Below are positions 5,550 to 13,659 of a stretch of 40,235 nt of DNA, in pieces (within the stretch, counting starts at the first letter, position 1; every line of letters begins with the position of its first letter). Below the pieces are notes generated by a model, which did not search any database, was not told the origin of the DNA, and was given only the letters and a program-made list of their open reading frames with translations. Both the position numbers and the translations under genes were made by a program. This stretch comes from a virus. Location of the stretch: positions 1 to 40,235 of IMG/VR virus record IMGVR_UViG_3300009108_000022; one strand, written 5' to 3'.

Positions 5550-5902
5550 TGGTAGTACTCTTTAGTTAAGGAAGTAATAGGATAACCGATGTTCTGATAT
5601 TGTACAGATAAATGTTTTTATGGGGTTATTAGTTCTATTGATGTTCCTACCCCAAACACACACGCCACTACTAGTAGTTCGATGTTCCATGGTTGTCGGT
5701 TTGCCTAGTTCCAGTTTAAACCCAAACTAATGTAGGGTTATTGGACCCCGATGCGTCTATCCTCCTTGTGCTTGATAGAAGAGGGTCGCTTGATGTGGCC
5801 GCTACGCCGACCCCACCCGGCCCCCTTTTTTTTCTATGATGTATGATTTTATTCTACCCACTCACCATCGGTAATATCCAACCTATATAAGAAAACGCTA
5901 AT
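5550..5902. promoter_or_regulatory. Noncoding leader between the leftward trio and the late operon, with several hairpins
   Basis: About 350 bases without a gene on either strand. Plus-strand hairpins in order: TGGGGT/ACCCCA (5621-5654), GTTCCA with AACCC/GGGTT inside and TGGAC (5708-5746), TCTATC/GATAGA (5756-5779), GGGTCG/CGACCC (5783-5813), then a C-rich stretch and T8 (5826-5833). GTACAAT on the minus strand at 5605-5599 may serve the leftward trio. No consensus sigma70 promoter for the late genes was found, nor a tRNA cloverleaf. It could hold the late promoter under phage control, a small RNA, or the packaging start; the sequence does not decide. Confidence 0.45.
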
Positions 5903-6274
5903 ATGGCTAACGGGAAAAAAGATTACCGCAAGAAGGTTATGCCTTATGACAGGGAGGCTAAAAAGAGGAATTTAACTTTAGGGCAGTTAAATGCGTTGCG
6001 ACATTTATGGCTGGTTCAAAAAATTGGAAGACCTTTGGCTGATGCTAGGGAAGGAAATAGAAGCACAAATATACCATTCCTAAAAGGGTTATTGACTAGT
6101 AATGATGATCCTATAGATTACTGGAATAATCGGGTTGCTGACAAATTTTTGGGGGGAGGCACTAGCTTGATGAGCCTACACCCAAGAAATTCTTTTCAGA
6201 GGGCTGCTGATAGTATAGAGTGGTTCCCTAGAATGAGAAATCCTCAATATAAATGGAAAATTACTGGAAGATGA
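5903..6274 (+). CDS. First late-operon protein, unknown, 123 aa
   Basis: Function unknown. Basic N-terminus (MANGKKDYRKKVMPYDREAK), then NALRHLWLVQKIGRPLADAR (residues 30-49) and DPIDYWNNRVADKFLGGG. The layout of Arg-His, a conserved acidic residue and a paired Asn (R-H ... E-G-N ... D-x-x-N-N-x-x-A) is reminiscent of DUF6973-type domains, but the match is distant and I do not rely on it. There is no signal peptide or membrane segment. It is followed by a membrane protein in an ATGA overlap. If enzymatic, it is one of the few unassigned candidates for a wall-active or lysis role in this window. Confidence 0.65.
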   Translation: MANGKKDYRKKVMPYDREAKKRNLTLGQLNALRHLWLVQKIGRPLADAREGNRSTNIPFLKGLLTSNDDPIDYWNNRVADKFLGGGTSLMSLHPRNSFQRAADSIEWFPRMRNPQYKWKITGR

Positions 6275-6450
6275 AACACCTACAAGATAGAAACACAAAC
6301 TACTTTAAACATCTATATTTTGCTTGGAAAACCAGCAGTCAGTTATTGGTTCTGGTTATTGTGGGCTTAATACATGGGCTGATACCTTGGGTTTTTCAAA
6401 CTCATGTATCGTCAGAAATTCACAGAATAAATGGGAAATTTGAAACATGA
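6271..6450 (+). CDS. DUF6356-like single-pass membrane protein, 59 aa
   Basis: The sequence MKHLQDRNTNYFKHLYFAWK, then a hydrophobic segment with LLVLVIVGLIHGLIPWVF, then S-x-E-I-H-R-I-N matches the DUF6356 pattern (HL...YF.HL..A, one membrane helix, HGLIPxxF, short helical tail). The frame is open from 6253, but the ATG at 6271 overlaps the previous stop (ATGA) and starts exactly at the family N-terminus. One membrane segment, residues about 22-42. Role unknown; small membrane proteins at the start of late operons can act in lysis or particle-membrane interaction. Confidence 0.72.
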   Translation: MKHLQDRNTNYFKHLYFAWKTSSQLLVLVIVGLIHGLIPWVFQTHVSSEIHRINGKFET

Positions 6451-6692
6451 TGAATCCACATATGGCACCTCCAATGCCTGAAGCAATGCCTGATCCAGCG
6501 CAGATGCAGCAAGCAGTTATTCAACGACTTGAGGAACTGGAAGCAGAGAAAGCTGAACTAATGGCTATCCTACAACAGATGGAGGGGCAAGCAGCACCTC
6601 AAGCGATGCCACCCGCTATGGCTCAAGCGGGTCCTGAAATGGCTGCTGGGCCACCTGTGGGCGGTCCTCCAATGGGCGGTCTGCTAGGTTGA
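6447..6692 (+). CDS. Met/Pro-rich coiled-coil protein upstream of terminase, 81 aa
   Basis: Not recognised as a family. Low-complexity ends (MMNPHMAPPMPEAMPDPAQM; PPVGGPPMGGLLG) flank a central heptad-like helix (QRLEELEAEKAELMAILQQM, residues 26-45). Start overlaps the preceding stop (ATGATG at 6447). Its stop TGA overlaps the TTG start of the small terminase (TTGA). The composition suggests an oligomerising linker protein; no function shown. Confidence 0.65.
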   Translation: MMNPHMAPPMPEAMPDPAQMQQAVIQRLEELEAEKAELMAILQQMEGQAAPQAMPPAMAQAGPEMAAGPPVGGPPMGGLLG

Positions 6693-7060
6693 CAGATAAG
6701 CAGGAATTATTCATAGAGCAGTATTGTCTTTCTGGTAATGCTGCACGATCCGCTGAATTAGCGGGTTATAGCTCTCCTAAACAGAGAGGTTATGAATTAA
6801 AAAACAAGTTTGCCTTTGAAATAGAAGAGCGAACACGCAAGCTGATACAGGATTGTGTGCCGGGTGCTTTATCCCAATTGAAATCCTTGTCAGAAGATGC
6901 AGAAAGCGAGAGCGTCAGACTAGGCGCAGTAAAGGATATTCTCGATAGGGCTGGGCTAAAGCCCACAGAGAAGGTCAGACAGGAAGTATCCCATGTGGAA
7001 ACTGCTTCCACTGATGAATTAAAGCGGGAATTGGAGGCTTTAATAGGAAATGCCCATTAA
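6689..7060 (+). CDS. terS: Terminase small subunit
   Basis: DNA-recognition subunit of the packaging motor. N-terminal helix-turn-helix region: KQELFIEQYCLSGNAARSAE followed by LAGYSS, typical of phage terminase small subunits. A central oligomerisation region ends in AVKDILDRAGLKPTEKV and an acidic C-terminal tail would contact the large subunit. 123 residues, immediately upstream of the large subunit. The start is an unusual TTG in a TTGA overlap with the previous stop; no good Shine-Dalgarno, so expression probably depends on coupling. Confidence 0.85.
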   Translation: MTDKQELFIEQYCLSGNAARSAELAGYSSPKQRGYELKNKFAFEIEERTRKLIQDCVPGALSQLKSLSEDAESESVRLGAVKDILDRAGLKPTEKVRQEVSHVETASTDELKRELEALIGNAH

Positions 7061-7208
7061 AAGGTGTACATTAAAGAGCGGTAAAAAGGGCTGGAAATGG
7101 GGTGATAGTGGTAAATGTTACTCTAATAAAAGCCAAGCAGAGAAACAAGCAAGGGCTATATATGCCAGCGGATATAAAAAAAGCGGTAGAAATAGCAAGA
7201 GAGCTTAA
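7050..7208 (+). CDS. Small basic protein overlapping both terminase genes, 52 aa
   Basis: Reads MPIKRCTLKSGKKGWKWGDS, then GKCYSNKSQAEKQARAIYAS, and ends in a Lys/Arg-rich tail. The pattern K-R-C ... K-x-G-W-K-W-G-x-S-G-K-C-Y ... A-x-x-Q-A-x-A-I is a small phage protein family commonly placed next to terminase or portal genes, of unknown function; C6 and C23 could pair or bind metal. It overlaps terS by 11 bases and terL by 47 bases in other frames. It explains why the large terminase should start at 7162 rather than further upstream. Confidence 0.72.
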   Translation: MPIKRCTLKSGKKGWKWGDSGKCYSNKSQAEKQARAIYASGYKKSGRNSKRA

Positions 7209-8613
7209 AAAGAGGGAGCGGTTTAACAAGATCGAATTTTATGATCCGTACCCTTATCAGCAAGAGTTTCACTCTACTGGAGCAAGTGCAAACCAGCGGC
7301 TACTAATGGCGGCAAACCGAATAGGGAAATCATATTCCGGTGCCGCAGAAATGGCTTACCATCTGACAGGACTATATCCTAAATGGTGGAAGGGTAGAAG
7401 GTTCGGCGGACCTATTACTGCATGGTGTGGTGGTGTATCGAATGAAACCACCAGAGACATTGTTCAGGCAGAGTTATTGGGTTCCCCAGACGATCCAGAG
7501 GCATTTGGTTCCGGTGCAGTTCCAAAACAATTAATAGTAAAAACGGAACGAAAGCCCGGTGTACCTAACGCTAAAGCGGTGGCTTTGGTTCGTCATATCA
7601 CAGGTGGGAACTCTTCTTTATTCTTCAAGGCCTATGAAATGGGTGTTGAGAAGTGGCAGGGTCGTTCAGTGGATTGTGTATGGTTAGATGAGGAACCGGG
7701 GCGAGATATATATAGCCAAGCTGTAACGAGAACCTTGGATAGACGGGGTATGGTTTATATGACGTTCACCCCTGAGTCTGGAATGACAGAAACAGTTGCG
7801 GCATTTATGAATAATATTCAGCCGGGACAATCCCTGTCAAACGCAACGTGGGATGATGCTTCCGAAAAGATACAGTCCATGAACGGAAAGGAAGGACATC
7901 TTTCTGAAGAGGTTATGACTCAGATTCTGTCTGCGTACTCTCCACATGAAAGAGAGATGCGTCGATACGGAAGACCATCTATAGGTTCTGGTTTAATCTT
8001 CCCAATACCAGAAGACAAGTTAATGTGTTCCCCTTTGATTATCGAGGATCACTGGCCCAGAATAGCGGCGGTGGATTTTGGTTGGGATCACCCGACAGCA
8101 GTAGTTTGGTGCGCTTTAGATAATGAAACGGAAACATTTTATGTGTATGATTGTTACAGAGAAAGTAAGGCAAGTCCTGCTGTCCATGCGGAAGTTATAC
8201 GCAGGAGGCCGCATTTTATACCCATAGCCTACCCGCATGACGGCAATCGCAGGGATAGCATGGGAAATCCGGGTCTTGCCGACCAGTATAGAAATTTAGG
8301 TTGTAATTTTTTATTAGAGCATTTTACCAATCCGCCAGCATTGGGGCAGAAGAAAGGTTCTAATTCTATAGAAGAGGGGATAATGGCAATGTATCAGGCT
8401 ATGGAGTCTGGCAAGTTTAAGGTATTTGATACACTAACAGATTGGTTTGAAGAGTTTAGAATGTACCACAGAAAGGAAGGTAAGGTGGTTCCTATTCGTG
8501 ATGATATAATGAGCGCAACTAGGTATGCTTTTCAATCAAAGAGGTTTGCACTGGCCGGGCATGATCCTTCGTGGACTAACGAAGTAGAGTACCGGCAATA
8601 TGGGATTATTTAA
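7162..8613 (+). CDS. terL: Terminase large subunit
   Basis: ATP-driven packaging motor and nuclease, 483 residues from the ATG at 7162 (AGGG 7 bases upstream); the frame is open to a GTG at 7102 but that stretch is better explained by the overlapping 52-residue gene. Walker A is AANRIGKS (about 50-57), Walker B CVWLDEE (172-178) with the catalytic glutamate, and the coupling motif FTPESG follows near 202. The RNase-H-like nuclease domain starts at AAVDFGWDHP (D305). The C-terminal residues HRKEGKVVPIRDDIMSATRYAF carry the last acidic nuclease position. The stop overlaps the portal start in TAATG. Confidence 0.95.
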   Translation: MPADIKKAVEIARELKKRERFNKIEFYDPYPYQQEFHSTGASANQRLLMAANRIGKSYSGAAEMAYHLTGLYPKWWKGRRFGGPITAWCGGVSNETTRDIVQAELLGSPDDPEAFGSGAVPKQLIVKTERKPGVPNAKAVALVRHITGGNSSLFFKAYEMGVEKWQGRSVDCVWLDEEPGRDIYSQAVTRTLDRRGMVYMTFTPESGMTETVAAFMNNIQPGQSLSNATWDDASEKIQSMNGKEGHLSEEVMTQILSAYSPHEREMRRYGRPSIGSGLIFPIPEDKLMCSPLIIEDHWPRIAAVDFGWDHPTAVVWCALDNETETFYVYDCYRESKASPAVHAEVIRRRPHFIPIAYPHDGNRRDSMGNPGLADQYRNLGCNFLLEHFTNPPALGQKKGSNSIEEGIMAMYQAMESGKFKVFDTLTDWFEEFRMYHRKEGKVVPIRDDIMSATRYAFQSKRFALAGHDPSWTNEVEYRQYGII

Positions 8614-10568
8614 TGGCTCAAAAAATTACTGAAGAAGAACTATTAACCAGAATAAAGGGCGAGATTACTGACGCTCTTGGATATAGTGATACTCTCTCTG
8701 TACAAAGAGAGAAGGCTATGGAGTATTATTACGCGCTCCCCTTTGGGAATGAGGTTGAGGGGCGTTCTCAGTTTGTTGACTCTACCGTTCAGGATACTAT
8801 AGAGTGGATAAAGCCGTCCTTGATGCGGATATTTGCGTCTGGCGACGAGATGGTGAAGTTTAATCCTGTAGGTCCAGAAGATGTTGAGATGGCTAAACAA
8901 GCTACTGATTACGTCAATCATGTGTTCACCAAAGACAATAAAGGTTGGGAAGTCTTATACTCTTGGTTTACTGATGCGTTAATGCAAAAGAATGGTATCG
9001 TAAAGGTATGGTGGGATGAGTACGATGATATCCAGAGAGAAGAGTATAGGGGTTTAGACGAGATAGGTTTTGAGGCGTTAATAGCTCCTGATGGGGTAGA
9101 GGTTATAGAGCATACAGAATATCCCGAAGGCGAGTATATGCTACATGATGTAGTTATTACAAGGGATACTTATGCTGGTAAAATTCGCGTAGAGAATGTT
9201 CCGCCTGATGAGTTTCTGATTGCCAGAGAATCTAAGAATATAGAAGATGCTAGATTTATTTGTCATAGGGTAGAGAAGACATTATCCCAGCTAAGGGAAA
9301 TGTACCCGGATCAGGATTTAGTCCCAGAAGAACTAGGCGGAGGTTTCAATGAGGATGAATACTCAGCAGAAAGATTAGCCAGATATGAATTCGATAAGTC
9401 TGCCAAGTATTGGAGCGGTTCTTGGAGTGGTAGTGCTGAGGCTGATGAATCCCTGAGAACCTATTGGCTGCACGAAAGTTTTATCAGAACAGATTATAAT
9501 GGCGACGGAATTGCGGAATTAAGGAAAGTATGTACAGTCGGAGATTACGTTTTAGCCAACGAAGAAATAGATGAGATTCCATTTGTTTCATTATGCCCGA
9601 TAAAAATACCGCATAAGTTTTTCGGATTGTCTGTTGCAGATTTAGTCATGGACCTTCAATTGATGAAGAGTACATTGATGCGAAATCTCATGGACAATAT
9701 GTACAACCAGAACTTCGGCAGATACGCTGTACTGGAGGGACAAGCGAACCTAGATGATTTACTGACACAACGGCCCGGTGGCGTAGTTCGCGTAAAATCC
9801 CCCAACGCTATCACGCCCCTCGCGACTCCGCCACTGGAGCCGTACACTTTCCAAATGCTTGAATACTTGGACGGTGTTAGAGAATCTAGGGCTGGCGTAT
9901 CGAGAATGTCTCAGGGGTTAGATCAAAACGCCCTGACCTCTCATACTACAGCAACTGCTGTCAACGCTGTTATGACAGCATCACAAAGTAGAGTAGAGCT
10001 AATCGCCAGAAACTTCGCAGAAACTGGCGTAAAAGAATTGATGGAACGTATCTACCAACTCCTCTTGAAAAACCAAGATAAAGAAAGAGTTGTTATGTTG
10101 CGTAATGAGTGGGTTCCCGTTAGACCTGATGCTTGGAACGACAAGTCTGACTGCACCGTTTCGGTAGCCTTAGGTAATGGGAACAAAGACCAGCAACTTT
10201 CGCATCTAACAGTGATGCTACAGTTTGCCGGTGATGCGATGAGAGGGGGGTTACCAATCGTCAATATGCAGAATATGTATAACATTGGTTCGGCTATGAT
10301 AAAGAATATGGGCTTTCAAAATGTTGATGACTTCTTAACTAATCCTGAAAACTTGCAACCAGAAGGGCCATCTCCAGAAGAGCAAATGGCGCAGATGGAA
10401 ATGCAAATAAAACATAAGGAATTAGAATTGAAGGCTGCCGATATTCAGGTCAAGCAAAATAAGATAGACCAAGTAGCAGCAGATGATGCTATGGATGCTA
10501 GACTAAAAATGGCAGAGCTTGAACTGGAACGAGAACAAAAGAGGGCAGTCGCAATAGGAGCAACATGA
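8613..10568 (+). CDS. Portal protein (head-tail connector)
   Basis: 651 residues, the size of large podovirus portals. Recognisable segments are TYWLHESFIRTDYNGDGIAE, a clip/stem region VADLVMDLQLMKSTLMRNLM, and GVSRMSQGLDQNALTSHTTA before the crown. The C-terminus (about 590-651) is a charged coiled coil (EEQMAQMEMQIKHKELELKA). Twelve copies would form the DNA channel, bind terminase and later the adaptor. Immediately follows terL and precedes the scaffold, as expected. The N-terminal wing starts within 20 residues of the ATG. Confidence 0.93.
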   Translation: MAQKITEEELLTRIKGEITDALGYSDTLSVQREKAMEYYYALPFGNEVEGRSQFVDSTVQDTIEWIKPSLMRIFASGDEMVKFNPVGPEDVEMAKQATDYVNHVFTKDNKGWEVLYSWFTDALMQKNGIVKVWWDEYDDIQREEYRGLDEIGFEALIAPDGVEVIEHTEYPEGEYMLHDVVITRDTYAGKIRVENVPPDEFLIARESKNIEDARFICHRVEKTLSQLREMYPDQDLVPEELGGGFNEDEYSAERLARYEFDKSAKYWSGSWSGSAEADESLRTYWLHESFIRTDYNGDGIAELRKVCTVGDYVLANEEIDEIPFVSLCPIKIPHKFFGLSVADLVMDLQLMKSTLMRNLMDNMYNQNFGRYAVLEGQANLDDLLTQRPGGVVRVKSPNAITPLATPPLEPYTFQMLEYLDGVRESRAGVSRMSQGLDQNALTSHTTATAVNAVMTASQSRVELIARNFAETGVKELMERIYQLLLKNQDKERVVMLRNEWVPVRPDAWNDKSDCTVSVALGNGNKDQQLSHLTVMLQFAGDAMRGGLPIVNMQNMYNIGSAMIKNMGFQNVDDFLTNPENLQPEGPSPEEQMAQMEMQIKHKELELKAADIQVKQNKIDQVAADDAMDARLKMAELELEREQKRAVAIGAT

Positions 10569-10804
10569 GTCGGGAAGACGATGCAAGAAGATTATTAGAA
10601 GATAAGTTATTTGTAGAAGCATTTGATACGTTGGGGGAGGAGTTGCAGAGTAGGTGGGCAGCTACCAGTGTAGAAGATGTAGCACAGCGAGAGTCAATCT
10701 GGCTGGCATTGAGACTGCTTGACAGAATCCAAGCACATATTACGTCCATAGTTGAAACTGGACACATGGCTAGGATAATGGAAAAGCAACATCCACACAT
10801 CTAG
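10565..10804 (+). CDS. Small helical protein between portal and scaffold, 79 aa
   Basis: Not recognised beyond its position. Helical, acidic then mixed (REDDARRLLEDKLFVEAFDT, SIWLALRLLDRIQAHITSIV). ATGA overlap with the portal stop. A small helical protein at exactly this position between portal and scaffold genes is common in related phages; it may be a minor head component or assembly factor. Inference from position only. Confidence 0.75.
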   Translation: MSREDDARRLLEDKLFVEAFDTLGEELQSRWAATSVEDVAQRESIWLALRLLDRIQAHITSIVETGHMARIMEKQHPHI

Positions 10805-10816
10805 GAGAAATTTAAA

Positions 10817-11872
10817 ATGGCGGACACGCAAGAAGCCCCGCAGTTAGTAGAAAAGGCAGGAATGCCGGGTAGTATTAGTGAAGCACAAGACGCGATACTT
10901 GGCTTATTGAATCCTGAAGAGGAAAAGCAAGAAGCACAAGAGGAGCAACCTTCAGAAGAAGAAGAGTCTATAGAGGAAACTCCAGACGAATCATCGGAAG
11001 AAGTCCCCGAAGAGGAAGAAGAATCCGAAGAGGAAGAATCTGAGGATGAAGAAGAATCTGAGGAGTTTGACGAGGAGGAAGAAGAGGCACTTTATGCTGT
11101 TCGCGTAGATGGCGAAGAGCAGGAAGTTACTCTTGAGGAACTTCTAAAAGGTTACAGCCGACAGTCAGACTATACCAAAAAGACGCAAGATGTTGCCAAC
11201 GAGAGGCGCGAAGTTGAGGCATTGCAAGAGCAATATAACTCCGAAGTAGCGCAGATTCAGGCGGAGCGTCAGCAGTACATGGAAGCACTGACCAATATTA
11301 TTCAAAATTCGAATATGGATCAGTTTGCGAATGTTGATTGGAATTCTTTAAAAGAGAACGACCCTATTGAGTACGTAACAAAACGTGAGGAATATAGGGA
11401 AGCTCAAGAGAGAATACAAGGACTTCAGCAGCAACAAGCACATGCTGCACAAAGGCAACAACATGAAAACCAATTAGCTCATCAAAGAACTATGCGGGAA
11501 GAATATGGTAAACTCGTTGAGGTAATACCGGAGTGGTCGGACGAAGAATACAGGAACAAACAAACAGCGTCCTTACGTTCTTACGCCACTAATAATGGAT
11601 TTACCCCAGAAGAGTTAAATAGCCTAGTAGACCATCGTTCAATTCTGGTTTTAATGAAAGCTCAGAAATACGATAGTCTTCAGAAAGCAGATGTGAAGTC
11701 TAAGAAATTAAAGAACAAGCCTAAAGTTATTCGATCTGGGACAGGTAATCCAGAAAGAAAGAAATCAGCAGCAAAGCAGAAACGTACTGAACAGATGAAG
11801 CGTCTTAAAGAGACAGGGCATGTTGACGATGCCGCAGGACTCTTTGAGGATTTTATAGACTTTGATACATAG
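10817..11872 (+). CDS. Head scaffolding protein
   Basis: 351 residues. The N-terminal third is extremely acidic (almost only Glu, Asp and Ser between about 30 and 92). Then comes YAVRVDGEEQEVTLEELLKG followed by YSRQSDYTKKTQ, a signature often seen in phage scaffolds of this type. A Gln-rich coiled coil runs from about 125 to 225, and the C-terminus is strongly basic (about 285-335, KSKKLKNKPKV and KKSAAKQKRTEQMKRLKE), which would bind the capsid protein. AGGAG precedes the ATG by 8 bases. The location between portal and capsid confirms the role. It should be absent from mature heads. Confidence 0.88.
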   Translation: MADTQEAPQLVEKAGMPGSISEAQDAILGLLNPEEEKQEAQEEQPSEEEESIEETPDESSEEVPEEEEESEEEESEDEEESEEFDEEEEEALYAVRVDGEEQEVTLEELLKGYSRQSDYTKKTQDVANERREVEALQEQYNSEVAQIQAERQQYMEALTNIIQNSNMDQFANVDWNSLKENDPIEYVTKREEYREAQERIQGLQQQQAHAAQRQQHENQLAHQRTMREEYGKLVEVIPEWSDEEYRNKQTASLRSYATNNGFTPEELNSLVDHRSILVLMKAQKYDSLQKADVKSKKLKNKPKVIRSGTGNPERKKSAAKQKRTEQMKRLKETGHVDDAAGLFEDFIDFDT

Positions 11873-11884
11873 GAGGTAAGCCTA

Positions 11885-12889
11885 ATGGCAGTACCAACTA
11901 ATACTCGACTACGCTACGGCGCTGTAGGTGTCCGCGAAGATTTGAGTAATATTATTTATAACATTAGCCCCACGGATACACCGTTCATGTCGGGCGCGGG
12001 ACAGGGATCGTGCGACAACACGCTCTTTGAGTGGCAGAAAGATATTCTAGCTGCCGCTGCTGCGAACCAACAGGTTGAAGGTAACAACCCGGATGCGCTG
12101 GAAGTTGTAGAACCCACAAGGTTAAGCAACTACACCCAAATCAGCTACAAAGCTGTCCAGAGTTCGGGAACTGCCGAAGCGGTAAATTTTGCGGGTAGAA
12201 AATCAACCCAAGCCTATCAACTTGCAAAGCGAGCTAAGGAAATTAAGCGTGATATGGAACTCATGCTTACTGGCGAAGACCTGAAAACAGATGGTGCTTC
12301 TCCTTCTCCCGGTCCTGCTGCTGCAAGGAAGACGGGTGCTTTTATGTCTTGGCTAGGTGAGTCACCAGCCGCTACTTCAAACATCATCGACGGTTCGGCT
12401 TCTCCGGTTGCACCTATTGCCAATGTTGGCACGGGTACTTCGGTAGCAACGCCTTCCGGTTCTGATGCTGTTTTGACGATGGCTATGGTAAATGATTGCG
12501 TAGAGCAGATTTACAAAGCCGGTGGCGGTGCAGATACCATCATGTGTGACGCTCCACTAAAAGTGAAGATGTCATCGCTTGCTGGTTCAACCGTTGCTGA
12601 TATTGTCAAGAACTGGGACAAAGACGCTCCAGCACATGCTGTAAATGCTGTTGATGTTATTGTCACAGACTTTGGCACTTTCCGCATTGTACCAAGTCGA
12701 TTCTGTTTGGCTAACCAGTTGTATTTCATTGATTTCGATTTCTGGTCAATTGACTATCTACGTCCGTTCCAGACCGAAACACTGGCTAAAACTGGTGATT
12801 CTGTTAAGCAGATGATGATTGCTGAATACGGCCTACGTGGTAAGAATGGTCAGTCTTCAGGCGCATTGATTGGCGTCAAAGATGCCTAA
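11885..12889 (+). CDS. Major capsid protein (HK97 fold, SU10-type)
   Basis: 334 residues. The N-terminus GVREDLSNIIYNISPTDTPF followed by MSGAGQG and the segment NTLFEWQKDIL match the SU10/DUF5309-type capsid proteins. The C-terminal SIDYLRPFQTETLAKTGDS and MMIAEYGLRGKN also fit. AGGAGG, the strongest Shine-Dalgarno in the window, lies 5 bases before the ATG, and the gene is followed by a very stable UUCG hairpin, both fitting the most abundant virion protein. There is no visible N-terminal delta domain, consistent with a separate scaffold gene. Confidence 0.94.
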   Translation: MAVPTNTRLRYGAVGVREDLSNIIYNISPTDTPFMSGAGQGSCDNTLFEWQKDILAAAAANQQVEGNNPDALEVVEPTRLSNYTQISYKAVQSSGTAEAVNFAGRKSTQAYQLAKRAKEIKRDMELMLTGEDLKTDGASPSPGPAAARKTGAFMSWLGESPAATSNIIDGSASPVAPIANVGTGTSVATPSGSDAVLTMAMVNDCVEQIYKAGGGADTIMCDAPLKVKMSSLAGSTVADIVKNWDKDAPAHAVNAVDVIVTDFGTFRIVPSRFCLANQLYFIDFDFWSIDYLRPFQTETLAKTGDSVKQMMIAEYGLRGKNGQSSGALIGVKDA

Positions 12890-12903
12890 TATGTGAGATA
12901 GGG

Positions 12904-12921
12904 GTGGCCCTTCGGGGCCAC
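12904..12921 (+). terminator. Very stable C(UUCG)G hairpin after the capsid gene
   Basis: Seven-base-pair stem GTGGCCC/GGGCCAC closed by the tetraloop TTCG, 15 bases after the capsid stop. There is no T run behind it (ACTCCGCCC), so complete termination is unlikely. It more likely protects the capsid message's 3' end or lowers read-through into the next gene, whose ATG at 12931 lies 10 bases further on. Confidence 0.7.
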
Positions 12922-12930
12922 TCCGCCCTT

Positions 12931-13659
12931 ATGTTTATATACAATAGTATACCTACAGTAGTTGTACAGGACAATGTTATTACTCCTGCCGAATGTAAAT
13001 CTATTATTAGTTTAGCTAAAGGTCTTGGGCTAAGAGAGCAGGAAGTAAATAAACAAGGAAAGACAAAATCCGATAGCCAACGGAGCAGTACAGGAATTGG
13101 CATAGATGTAAACTACAATGATTCGGTGCATGAAGTTACAGAAAGGTTGGCTGCTATTTGCAGGATGCCTCTGAGTCATTCGGAACCTATGAATATACAG
13201 AGGTATATTCCGGGGCAGAAGTATACACCTCATTATGATGCGGCTAGAGATAGCGAAGAGATGCCGCCTGAGTTCTATTTAAAGGAGTCTGGTAACAGGG
13301 CGGTAACAATGATAGCCTACCTGAATGATGTTGAAGGTGGGGGAGGTACGGGGTTTCCTAATCTTGGTTTTGTTGTCAAGGCATTTACCGGAAGAATTCT
13401 CATGTTCGGGAATTTAGATGAAAACAGTGATGCTCACCCATTGTCACTTCACATGGGTATGGAACCAAGCGGGGGAGAAAAATGGATGTTTACTTTATGG
13501 TTTAGAGAGAAAGAATATATGTCAACTAAAAAGGCTTTGGAGAGAAAGGGTAACAAAAAAGCTAAGAAAAAACCTAATGGGTTAGCAAGACAAAGTAATA
13601 GAGACTTGCATAGGGAAATAAAGAATATAGTAGATACTCCGGGTAGATTGCCGCTATGA
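12931..13659 (+). CDS. 2-oxoglutarate/Fe(II)-dependent oxygenase, prolyl-4-hydroxylase-like
   Basis: Auxiliary enzyme using 2-oxoglutarate, O2 and Fe(II) to hydroxylate a substrate. The facial triad is visible: H101-x-D103 in KYTPHYDAARD and H174 in PLSLHMGMEPSGGEKW; K184 in the same stretch is placed to bind 2-oxoglutarate. The jelly-roll strands AVTMIAYLNDVEGGGGTGFP and RILMFGNLDENS are typical of P4H-type proteins. After the domain comes a basic Lys-rich tail of about 45 residues. Start chosen at the ATG (242 aa); an upstream GTG at 12904 lies inside the hairpin. Placed between capsid and head-completion genes, so a virion protein is a possible substrate, but this is inference. Confidence 0.9.
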   Translation: MFIYNSIPTVVVQDNVITPAECKSIISLAKGLGLREQEVNKQGKTKSDSQRSSTGIGIDVNYNDSVHEVTERLAAICRMPLSHSEPMNIQRYIPGQKYTPHYDAARDSEEMPPEFYLKESGNRAVTMIAYLNDVEGGGGTGFPNLGFVVKAFTGRILMFGNLDENSDAHPLSLHMGMEPSGGEKWMFTLWFREKEYMSTKKALERKGNKKAKKKPNGLARQSNRDLHREIKNIVDTPGRLPL

